NCBI GenBank assembly: GCA_031292465.1
Contig: JARLHB010000577.1
Location: forward strand, 1-5,674
DNA from: Ignavibacteriaceae bacterium
Lineage (GTDB): Bacteria > Bacteroidota > Ignavibacteria > Ignavibacteriales > Ignavibacteriaceae
Length of the DNA stretch: 5,674 nucleotides
Direction of reading: 5' to 3'
The position numbers were made by a program, and so were the translations under genes. Of this stretch, positions 1 to 5,490 are shown one piece after another (position 1 is the first letter of the stretch; the number at the start of each line of letters is the position of its first letter). Under the pieces are notes generated by a model. The model saw nothing but the letters and a program-made list of their open reading frames with translations, was not told the DNA's origin and searched no databases.

Positions 1-246
1 GTAAATATAGATTTCAGAGGGAATGTTTATAAATAATCTACTCTTTTGTTGAATTATTACTTTGTTTCATTGTTATTGCTTACAAATTACCGGTATTTAT
101 ACCATATTAGCGGTCAAACCGTTCACAAACCCTTTACTATATAACGGCAAGCGGCTGGTTACTCTAGAATAAATTTTTGAATCTTCCCTACCATGCCGCA
201 CAACAAATTGACATTGAAATACACTCAAAAATTCTTTAAAATATAG
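1..246. other. Intergenic region upstream of the hrcA operon
   Basis: I see no convincing coding frame on either strand in this AT-rich stretch. It contains a few short palindromes: GGTAT-TT-ATACC at 92-103, CGGT-CAA-ACCG at 111-121, and a 5-base CCGTT (119-123) / AACGG (143-147) pair. None matches an operator that I recognise, and there is no CIRCE consensus (TTAGCACTC-N9-GAGTGCTAA). The region probably holds the end of an upstream transcription unit or regulatory DNA for the heat-shock operon, but this is inference from position only. Confidence 0.5.
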
Positions 247-254
247 TATATTTG
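247..254 (+). promoter_or_regulatory. Candidate Bacteroidota-type -7 promoter box before hrcA
   Basis: TATATTTG matches the TAnnTTTG -7 element known from Bacteroidota housekeeping promoters and lies 27 bases before the chosen hrcA start, which would give a short leader of roughly 20 bases. The partner -33 TTTG/TTG element is not present at the expected distance of about 19 bases upstream, so this is only half of a promoter. It also overlaps the TTG at 252 that opens the longest hrcA frame, which argues against that TTG being the start codon. Confidence 0.35.
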
Positions 255-281
255 CATGATAAAAATTATGTTTTTTGTACT

Positions 282-1334
282 ATGCTTAATGAAGAGCTAA
301 ATGAACGCGAAAAAAATATTCTTCGCCATGTTATTCAGCAGTTTATATTAACTGCATCGCCAGTTGGTTCGCGGAATATTACGAAGAGATTTGATATAGG
401 CTTATCCCCTGCTACGGTAAGGAATATCATGGCCGATCTGGAAGAATCCGGCTTTATTGACCACCCGCATACTTCCGCGGGCAGAATTCCGACCGATAAA
501 GGCTACAGGTTCTATGTTGATTCGCTTATGGATGTTCCGGAGCTGCATCTTAAGGAAAAAGGGATAATAAATCAGAACCTGGATATTAATGCAGTTGATA
601 CTGATGAATTGATAAGGATTACATCCGTGCTTTTAAGCAGTATCACACATCAGCTTGCGTGCGTTTCATACCCTAAGCTTGAAACAGGCATACTGCAAAA
701 GCTGCAAATTGTTTCATTGTCGTCAACAAGAATTCTTGTAATTATAAGCATAAAATCAGGTTTGGTAAAAACCATCACGCTTGAACTTTCATCGGATATT
801 AAACCTGACCTTATTGAATCTGCACAGAATCTTTTAAATGAAAAACTTGCAGGCCTGGCATTCAGCGAAATAAAATCAACTTTTGCAGAAAGATTTAAAG
901 ACGTAGAAGAAGAACAAAAACCAATCATAAGGGTATTTGTAGATTCGGTTGATAAAATTTTTACTGATGTTAAACAGACAGAAAAGCTTGTAATTACGGG
1001 TGCAAAAAACGTTATTAAACAACCTGAGTTTGAAGATCCTCAAAAATTTCAAGGCGTAATTGAATTAATTGAGGACAAAGATATTATTATTCATATAATG
1101 GAAAAATCAGGCGATGCAATTCCGGATCAGGTATTCATTTCCATTGGCAGTGAAAATCAGATTGAAGAACTTCAGGAATACAGTTTTGTAAGTAAAGATT
1201 ATAAACTCGGCGATATTTCCGGCACACTTGGAATTATCGGGCCGAAAAGAATGGAATATTCAAAAATAGTAGCTATTGTAGATTATATGGCTAAGATGTT
1301 ATCTGAAGTGTTGACAAATACAAACCCAAAATAG
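282..1334 (+). CDS. hrcA: Heat-inducible transcription repressor HrcA
   Basis: HrcA is a cytoplasmic dimeric repressor that binds CIRCE operators in front of chaperone genes and loses activity when unfolded proteins occupy GroEL. The 350-residue product has the expected length. Residues 1-80 form the winged-helix DNA-binding domain, with the family signatures SPVGSRNI (26-33), SPATVRNIMADLE (42-54) and HTSAGRIPTDKGYRFYVD (63-80). The middle is the less conserved GAF-like and dimerisation region, and the C-terminal family motif GTLGIIGPKRMEY lies at 314-326. I chose ATG 282 because it places the usual LNEREKNIL-type N-terminus at the start. The frame is open back to TTG 252, but those codons lack homology-like character and overlap a likely promoter box. 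No Shine-Dalgarno sequence precedes ATG 282. It is the first gene of hrcA-grpE-dnaJ, 14 bases before grpE. Identification is secure; the exact start is less so. Confidence 0.96.
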   Translation: MLNEELNEREKNILRHVIQQFILTASPVGSRNITKRFDIGLSPATVRNIMADLEESGFIDHPHTSAGRIPTDKGYRFYVDSLMDVPELHLKEKGIINQNLDINAVDTDELIRITSVLLSSITHQLACVSYPKLETGILQKLQIVSLSSTRILVIISIKSGLVKTITLELSSDIKPDLIESAQNLLNEKLAGLAFSEIKSTFAERFKDVEEEQKPIIRVFVDSVDKIFTDVKQTEKLVITGAKNVIKQPEFEDPQKFQGVIELIEDKDIIIHIMEKSGDAIPDQVFISIGSENQIEELQEYSFVSKDYKLGDISGTLGIIGPKRMEYSKIVAIVDYMAKMLSEVLTNTNPK

Positions 1335-1340
1335 AAGGAG
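1334..1340 (+). promoter_or_regulatory. Strong ribosome binding site of grpE
   Basis: GAAGGAG sits 8 bases before the grpE ATG at 1349 and begins on the last base of the hrcA stop codon (TAG, 1332-1334). It fixes the grpE start. It is notable because hrcA in the same operon has no such sequence, and Bacteroidota genes commonly lack one. Confidence 0.8.
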
Positions 1341-1348
1341 TTCAGTTA

Positions 1349-1990
1349 ATGAAGAAAGACAAAAATGATCATAATAATCACAATGATCTTTCAAATGAAA
1401 TAAAAATTGAAAAAGGCGGAGAGGCAGAAGCCTCTGAACCTAAAGTAGATAGTAAATTAGTCGAAGAGTTAAATCAGGCAAAAGCAAAAATTGAACAGCT
1501 TGAAAAAGAATCTGCTGATTTTAAAGATAAATATTTAAGAAGAACTGCCGAATTTGAAAATTACAAACGCAGAACAGAAAACGACCAGTTAAACCTGATT
1601 AAATATGCTGCAGAATCCTTTATTGTTAAGCTTCTGCCGGCTGTAGATGATTTTGAAAGATCACTTCAGTATATAGATGACGCTAAAGATGTTGATTCTA
1701 TCAAACAGGGAATAAAACTTGTTTACGATAAACTTATAAAGGTATTGGATGATCAGGGTGTAAAAAAGATTGAATCCGTAGGTAAACCTTTTGACGTTCA
1801 GTTTCATGAAGCTATAATGCAGAGAAATGACGATAGAGTTGCTCCGCATACGGTTCTTGATGAAGTTGAAAAAGGGTATATATATAAGGACAAGGTTATA
1901 CGCCATACAAAGGTAATTGTAAGTGCAGATAATTCGGATGAGACATCTGAAACGGCACAGAACAACTCATCAAACCGTGAGGATAAATAG
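1349..1990 (+). CDS. grpE: Nucleotide exchange factor GrpE
   Basis: GrpE is a cytoplasmic homodimer that releases ADP from DnaK, resetting its substrate-binding cycle, and acts as a heat-sensitive brake on that cycle. The 213-residue product is typical in length. Residues 1-35 are a hydrophilic, Asn/Asp/Lys-rich disordered head. Residues about 36-90 form the long coiled-coil dimer helix. The family core LLPAVDDFERSL is at 95-106. The C-terminal beta-wing that contacts DnaK spans about 138-192, including GKPFDVQFHEAIM (145-157) and the VEKGYIYKDKVIRHTKVIVS-type ending (173-192). A polar Ser/Asn/Asp tail follows. The start is set by a strong ribosome binding site. The gene lies between hrcA and dnaJ with gaps of 14 and 3 bases, so it is surely expressed with them. 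No dnaK follows, so its partner is encoded elsewhere. Confidence 0.96.
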   Translation: MKKDKNDHNNHNDLSNEIKIEKGGEAEASEPKVDSKLVEELNQAKAKIEQLEKESADFKDKYLRRTAEFENYKRRTENDQLNLIKYAAESFIVKLLPAVDDFERSLQYIDDAKDVDSIKQGIKLVYDKLIKVLDDQGVKKIESVGKPFDVQFHEAIMQRNDDRVAPHTVLDEVEKGYIYKDKVIRHTKVIVSADNSDETSETAQNNSSNREDK

Positions 1991-1993
1991 GAT

Positions 1994-3145
1994 ATGGAGA
2001 AAAGGGATTATTACGAAGTACTTGGCGTAAGCAAAAGTGCTACTAAAGATGATTTAAAAAAAGCGTATAGAAAATTAGCGATGCAGTATCATCCCGACAG
2101 AAATCCTGATGATAAAGATGCCGAGGATAAATTCAAAGAAGCTGCCGAAGCATATGAAGTATTAAATGATGACAATAAAAGAGCCAGGTATGACCAGTTC
2201 GGGCATGATGGCATGCGCAACGGCGGATACAGCCAGCAGGGCTTCTCGGATATAAACGATATTTTCTCCCATTTCTCCGATATATTCGGCGGCGGTTCTT
2301 CTATATTTGATGATTTTTTCGGCGGAAATCAGCGTACAAGAGGCGGAAGGCGTACTTCGGGTGTACCGGGTTCTGACCTGAGAGTTACACTTAAACTTAC
2401 CCTTGAAGAAATAGCCGCCGGTGTAACAAAAAAAATTAAGATAAAGAAACAGGTAAAATGCAGTCAGTGCAATGGAACAGGCGCTGAATCCGGAACAGCA
2501 ACAAAGACATGCCCCGTTTGCCACGGCAGCGGCGAAGTAAAAACCGTCTCACGTTCGGTATTCGGACAGTTTGTTAATATAAGCGCATGCAGCAACTGTA
2601 ACGGCGAAGGTACAGTTGTAGAAAAGCCTTGCAAAAAATGTATGGGTGACGGCAGAGTGCATGAAGAGGTTATGCTTAGCATTAACGTTCCTGCAGGCGT
2701 GCATGAAGGCAGCTATATGACTTTGAGAGGCGAAGGCAACTCCGGTAAACGCGGCGGCCCGGCTGGAGACATAATTGCCGTATTCCAGGAAATACAGCAC
2801 CAGTATTTTACAAGAGAAGGCGACGATATTGTTTACGACCTGTTCATAAGCTTTCCAACCGCTGTAATCGGCGCTGAAGTTGAAGTTCCTACGTTAAACG
2901 GCAAAGCCGTAATAAAAATTGATGCGGGAACACAGCCCGGCAAATTGTTAAAACTGCGGGATAAAGGGATAAAACATCTCAATCAGTCCGGGCACGGCGA
3001 TCAGCTTGTACGGGTTAATATTGAAATACCGAGAAAAGTAAATTCTAAAGAAAAAGATCTTTTAAAACAGCTTGCAGAGTTGCCGGGCTTTAAAAAGTCC
3101 GCTAATTCTGATGAGAATAATTTTTTCAAAAGATTTTCATTATAA
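1994..3145 (+). CDS. dnaJ: Molecular chaperone DnaJ (Hsp40, type I)
   Basis: DnaJ delivers unfolded substrates to DnaK and stimulates its ATPase in the cytoplasm. The 383-residue protein has all four type I regions. The J domain is at 1-68 with the catalytic HPD at 33-35. A Gly/Phe-rich linker covers about 69-115. The zinc-binding domain has four CxxCxGxG repeats: C156/C159, C173/C176, C199/C202 and C213/C216. Two C-terminal beta-sandwich and dimerisation domains extend from about 220 to 365. All eight zinc-ligand cysteines are intact. The ATG lies 3 bases after the grpE stop. A GAGG at 1979-1982, inside the end of grpE and 11 bases before the ATG, may serve as ribosome binding site, or translation may be coupled. 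It is the last gene of the operon and is followed by a terminator-like hairpin. Full-length DnaJ rather than CbpA, because the zinc domain is present. Confidence 0.97.
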   Translation: MEKRDYYEVLGVSKSATKDDLKKAYRKLAMQYHPDRNPDDKDAEDKFKEAAEAYEVLNDDNKRARYDQFGHDGMRNGGYSQQGFSDINDIFSHFSDIFGGGSSIFDDFFGGNQRTRGGRRTSGVPGSDLRVTLKLTLEEIAAGVTKKIKIKKQVKCSQCNGTGAESGTATKTCPVCHGSGEVKTVSRSVFGQFVNISACSNCNGEGTVVEKPCKKCMGDGRVHEEVMLSINVPAGVHEGSYMTLRGEGNSGKRGGPAGDIIAVFQEIQHQYFTREGDDIVYDLFISFPTAVIGAEVEVPTLNGKAVIKIDAGTQPGKLLKLRDKGIKHLNQSGHGDQLVRVNIEIPRKVNSKEKDLLKQLAELPGFKKSANSDENNFFKRFSL

Positions 3146-3151
3146 AAAATT

Positions 3152-3190
3152 ATAAAGTCCCGTCCCTGGCGGGACTTATAGTTTATTTAA
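3152..3190 (+). terminator. Terminator-like hairpin after dnaJ
   Basis: A stem AAGTCCCG (3155-3162) / CGGGACTT (3170-3177) with a 7-base loop begins 9 bases after the dnaJ stop. The stem can be extended by ATA/TAT pairs if one A is bulged. The tract after it (GTTTATTTAATT) is T-rich but not a clean run, so termination may be incomplete. It is the natural end of the hrcA-grpE-dnaJ transcript. Its GTCCC/GGGAC arms recur at 3282-3295, so it may also be a copy of an interspersed repeat taken up as a terminator. Confidence 0.65.
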
Positions 3191-3206
3191 TTATTGTATC
3201 TTTTCC

Positions 3207-3223
3207 TTATCCCGTAGGGATAA
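3207..3223. repeat. Perfect palindrome TTATCCC-GTA-GGGATAA
   Basis: Two perfectly complementary 7-base arms (3207-3213 and 3217-3223) are separated by the 3-base loop GTA. It is not followed by a T run on the plus strand and lies 30 bases beyond the dnaJ hairpin, so a second terminator is possible but not indicated. Its CCC/GGG core resembles the GTCCC/GGGAC hairpins on either side, and I regard it as a member of the same palindrome cluster. Confidence 0.6.
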
Positions 3224-3226
3224 AAT

Positions 3227-3248
3227 ACCTGTCTGCCGATAGGCAGGT
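3227..3248. repeat. Hairpin ACCTGTCT / AGGCAGGT (REP-like)
   Basis: The arms 3227-3234 and 3241-3248 pair over 8 positions, one of them a G-T (G-U) wobble, around the loop GCCGAT. The CCTGTCTGCC...GGCAGG form resembles small palindromes that I recall as dispersed in Bacteroidota and related genomes, but this is recollection and copy number here cannot be judged from one window. It starts only 3 bases after the preceding palindrome ends, which suggests the two form one unit. Confidence 0.55.
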
Positions 3249-3281
3249 TTGTAGAAAACCGTACATCTCCTGAACAAATAA

Positions 3282-3295
3282 GTCCCTTTAGGGAC
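3282..3295. repeat. Palindrome GTCCC-TTTA-GGGAC
   Basis: Perfect 5-base arms (3282-3286, 3291-3295) surround the loop TTTA. The arms are identical to those of the dnaJ terminator-like hairpin, and the 9-base ATAAGTCCC at 3278-3286 is the reverse complement of GGGACTTAT at 3171-3179. The two therefore look like related copies in opposite orientation bracketing the other palindromes, and could pair with one another over about 100 bases of RNA or single-stranded DNA. Confidence 0.6.
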
Positions 3296-3327
3296 GATAT
3301 TGGCGATGATGGCCGATTAGAATATCG
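3295..3327. repeat. Imperfect inverted repeat CGATATT ... AATATCG
   Basis: Seven-base arms (3295-3301 and 3321-3327) are perfectly complementary and enclose a smaller GGC (3302-3304) / GCC (3312-3314) stem directly stacked on the left arm, leaving a one-sided bulge at 3315-3320. It abuts the GTCCC/GGGAC palindrome, sharing base 3295. Function is unknown; it could be part of the same repeat unit or a leader structure for the gene at 3392. Confidence 0.45.
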
Positions 3328-3391
3328 TATTTATGCTTATTATCCGGCCTATTATACCTGAATTTTTTAACATCTAAAAGAGCTTAATATT

Positions 3392-3859
3392 ATGCTCAAA
3401 AAGATTTCGGAGAAGATTGGATTTACTCAAACTGAAATAAAAGTTACCCTGCTTCTCCTGATAATTTTTATTGTCGGATTCACATACAAAACATTCTTCC
3501 GGAATGACGGGCTTAAATCATATAAAAATTTTGACTACTCTAAAGAAGACAGCACATTCCTAAATTCAGGCAGCCGGATGGATACTGCCGGTTCACCCGA
3601 TAAAGAAAATATTTTAGAACTTAACAAGAGAGACAAATTTCCGGCAAAGGTTATTGCGGCTGAAAACAGCATTGACTTAAACAAAGCAGGCGTAGATGTC
3701 CTTATAACTATTCCCGGGATTGGAAAGAAAACCGCTGAAAACATTATTGAGCAAAGGGTAAAACTCGGCGGGTTTAAAAATATTAATGGCCTGCTTAAAG
3801 TAAAAAATATTGGCATTAAAAAATTGGATAAAATCAAAAAGTACGCTTATATTAAGTAA
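3392..3859 (+). CDS. Membrane-anchored helix-hairpin-helix protein, ComEA-like
   Basis: The 155-residue protein has a short basic N-terminus, one hydrophobic membrane segment at about 17-35 (VTLLLLIIFIVGF core) and a polar linker to about residue 93. A C-terminal pair of helix-hairpin-helix motifs follows: IDLNKAG (94-100) leading into IPGIGKKTAENII (107-119), then a second, weaker hairpin around KVKNIGIKKLDKI (136-148). This is the layout of ComEA-family proteins, which bind DNA without sequence preference, in competent cells at the outer face of the inner membrane or in the periplasm, during DNA uptake. I infer that the domain faces outward. The start has only a weak purine stretch (AAAAGAG, 3376-3382). 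The PilM-like gene downstream fits a DNA-uptake role, but short HhH proteins are widespread and the function is not proven. I give no symbol because comEA orthology is not established. Confidence 0.85.
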   Translation: MLKKISEKIGFTQTEIKVTLLLLIIFIVGFTYKTFFRNDGLKSYKNFDYSKEDSTFLNSGSRMDTAGSPDKENILELNKRDKFPAKVIAAENSIDLNKAGVDVLITIPGIGKKTAENIIEQRVKLGGFKNINGLLKVKNIGIKKLDKIKKYAYIK

Positions 3860-3881
3860 TAAGATATTATTTATGTATAAC

Positions 3882-3958
3882 AATTACACTGTTAGAAATA
3901 TCCGCTCCTTTGTCCTCTCCCGGAAATAGGAAATTTTAATTGTGTAATTTCTTTCTAA
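3882..3958 (+). promoter_or_regulatory. Interleaved inverted repeats in the leader of the PilM-like gene
   Basis: In the 106-base gap before the PilM-like gene, AATTACAC (3882-3889) is complementary to GTGTAATT (3942-3949), and TTAGAAA (3892-3898) is complementary to TTTCTAA (3952-3958). The order is A-B-A'-B', so the helices would either exclude one another or form a pseudoknot. B' overlaps the AAGG ribosome binding site at 3957-3960, and a CCTT at 3907-3910 could also pair with that AAGG. The repeats are visible in the sequence; a regulatory role is inference, and AT-rich DNA makes chance matches easier. Confidence 0.35.
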
Positions 3959-3965
3959 GGTAAAA

Positions 3966-4928
3966 ATGGCAGGTTTCGAAAATCATTTAGGCTTTACAAT
4001 TTCCGGCTCAAAGCTTCAGCTTGTAGAAATAATTTATAAGGAAAAGCAGTTCATACTTGATAAAGTTGATGAGGCTTATTTTAATGAACCGGTAAATATG
4101 GAAACCGATAAGGAAACAAAAATCGACTCCCTGCTACAGAGTGCCTTTAACGAAATCCTAATTAAAAAGCCTCTTAAAAGCCAGTTCGCATCATTTGCAC
4201 TGCCTTTTGAACTGTTCCATATAATGCAGATACCGTATGATAACACACTGCTTCATCAGGACCTTATAGAAGAATTCAAATGGGAATTTTCGGTTTTGTA
4301 TCCTTTTGTTTCAACAAAGGACCTTGTTATCCAATATATCGAAGTTGAGAAGAATAACTTAATCGGCCAGAATACAATAATAGTTATTGCCATACAGCGT
4401 AAATATCTTCAGATGATTCATAATTTCTGCATGGCTAATAATCTGAAACTGAAATTTGTTGATAATATCCATACAGCATCAGAAAGGGCGCTTGCGGCAA
4501 GCTATCCTTCTGCCTCAAGAGGCTTAACATTAAGTATATTTATTGCTAATAAATTCCTTTCTTTAATATATTCTCTTGAAGGGAGGCCCGTTTATTTTAA
4601 AGTGCTTCCTTTGAATGATGCAGGCGAAATACCCGTCCTGCTGCTGAATGAGACTACGCTGCATGAATCATACAACGATGAAGAAGGTACGCCTGTTGAA
4701 TATTATCCCAAAATTAACAGAAGTGCAATAGACAATGCTTTTATTTCCGGCGAAGATATTTCCGAGGCAATGATACAAACGCTAAGCAATACTTTGGGCA
4801 TTGACCTTACTTATTTTAATCCTTTTGAAAAGATAAAACCGGATTCGGAGCTTTACACAAATAAATTTTATCTGGAAAAGAATAACTCCTTCTCCCCTGC
4901 TGCGGGCATAGCATATAGACTGGCATAA
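3966..4928 (+). CDS. PilM-like actin-fold protein, nucleotide site apparently lost
   Basis: The 320-residue, soluble protein follows the PilM/FtsA-like pattern along its length. It opens with a first strand-loop, LGFTISGSKLQLVEI (8-22). Next comes an SFALPFELFHIMQIPY segment (75-90) followed by EFKWEFSVLYPF (103-114), equivalent to the PilM 'E..YIPF' region. FVDNIHTASERAL (164-176) matches the PilM 'VD...A..RA' helix. The end has ISGEDISEAMIQTLSNTLGI (260-279), NPFEKIK (285-291) and a PAAGIAYRLA tail. PilM is a cytoplasmic platform component of type IV pilus machines that binds ATP and PilN. Here the phosphate-1 Asp is replaced (GFTISG rather than GxDIG), the second DIG-type loop is absent near 188-192, and the usual GG of the adenosine loop is GE. 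ATP binding is therefore doubtful. No pilN, pilO or pilQ follows. ATG 3966 has AAGG 5 bases upstream. The fold assignment is fairly firm; the role is unknown. Confidence 0.7.
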   Translation: MAGFENHLGFTISGSKLQLVEIIYKEKQFILDKVDEAYFNEPVNMETDKETKIDSLLQSAFNEILIKKPLKSQFASFALPFELFHIMQIPYDNTLLHQDLIEEFKWEFSVLYPFVSTKDLVIQYIEVEKNNLIGQNTIIVIAIQRKYLQMIHNFCMANNLKLKFVDNIHTASERALAASYPSASRGLTLSIFIANKFLSLIYSLEGRPVYFKVLPLNDAGEIPVLLLNETTLHESYNDEEGTPVEYYPKINRSAIDNAFISGEDISEAMIQTLSNTLGIDLTYFNPFEKIKPDSELYTNKFYLEKNNSFSPAAGIAYRLA

Positions 4929-4932
4929 GCTT

Positions 4933-5478
4933 ATGAGGATGCGCATTATTTCCGGCAAGTTAAAGGGAAGGCTTATAAATGTTCCTAAATCAGACCTTAT
5001 ACGCCCCACAACAGACAGGGTACGCGAAACTCTGTTTAATCTTCTGAATAACACTATTGATTTTGACGGCATTAACGTGCTTGATATTTACGCCGGTTCC
5101 GGTTCTCTGGGGCTTGAGTGCCTTAGCCGCGGCGCAGCTAAAATAGAATTTGTTGAGAAGAATTTTGTTATTTATAAAAATCTTGAAGAAAATATTAAAT
5201 CTCTGAATGCAGGCGGGCAGTGTACAATACACAAAATGGAAGCCATAAGAATTTCTTCCATGCCCCCCAAACATCAGTACGAGCTTATACTTGCAGATCC
5301 CCCGTTCTTTAAAGATGATATTTACGCAGTTGTGAAAAATCTGCTTCTAAATAAATTTCTTACCGAAGACGGAATGATAGTAATTGAGCGCTCCAAGCAG
5401 ACTAAAGAGAAAGATATTGAAAACCTTGGTATAGAGCCGTTTAAGCTGATTGGAGATACCTGCCTGTATAAATTATAA
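4933..5478 (+). CDS. rsmD: 16S rRNA (guanine(966)-N2)-methyltransferase RsmD
   Basis: RsmD transfers a methyl group from S-adenosylmethionine to N2 of G966 (E. coli numbering) of 16S rRNA during small-subunit assembly in the cytoplasm. The 181-residue length fits the family. The N-terminus MRIISGKLKGR and the RPTTDRVRETLFN motif (24-36) are diagnostic. Motif I for cofactor binding is LDIYAGSGSLGLECLSRGA (50-68), the acidic cofactor-ribose residue is E75 in FVEKN, and the catalytic motif IV is ADPPF (121-125). Two start codons are possible: ATG 4933 or ATG 4939. The second gives the more usual MRII start, and GAGG at 4935-4938 would be too close to serve it, so I keep the upstream one. The gene begins 4 bases after the PilM-like stop and is probably co-translated with it. 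It ends 12 bases before a convergent gene. Confidence 0.94.
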   Translation: MRMRIISGKLKGRLINVPKSDLIRPTTDRVRETLFNLLNNTIDFDGINVLDIYAGSGSLGLECLSRGAAKIEFVEKNFVIYKNLEENIKSLNAGGQCTIHKMEAIRISSMPPKHQYELILADPPFFKDDIYAVVKNLLLNKFLTEDGMIVIERSKQTKEKDIENLGIEPFKLIGDTCLYKL

Positions 5479-5490
5479 CTTCTGATATGC

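Noticed and set aside
92..121. Short palindromes GGTAT/ATACC and CGGT/ACCG as an operator
   Set aside because: Arms of 4-5 bases are expected by chance in a region this size and match no operator that I recognise.
208..213. TTGACA resembling a classical -35 box upstream of hrcA
   Set aside because: No -10 hexamer lies 16-18 bases downstream; the nearest candidate (TAAAAT, 237-242) leaves a 23-base spacer, which is too long.
252..281. TTG at 252 as the hrcA start codon, adding 10 residues
   Set aside because: The extra residues do not resemble HrcA N-termini, no ribosome binding site precedes the TTG, and the TTG lies inside a TAnnTTTG promoter-like box. ATG 282 gives the usual family start.
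256..300. Fourteen-codon frame overlapping the hrcA start as a possible leader peptide
   Set aside because: It has no ribosome binding site, probably begins at or before the transcript start and has no attenuation-type features.
650..928. Minus-strand open frame of about 92 codons within hrcA
   Set aside because: It is a shadow of the hrcA codons with Ser/Phe-rich low-information sequence and no start signal.
2162..2800. Three minus-strand open frames across dnaJ
   Set aside because: They mirror the Gly/Cys-rich dnaJ coding sequence, have no plausible protein character of their own, and overlap an unambiguous gene.
3207..3295. CRISPR-like repeat array in the dnaJ downstream gap
   Set aside because: The palindromes differ from one another in sequence and spacing, and there are no regularly spaced identical direct repeats with unique spacers.
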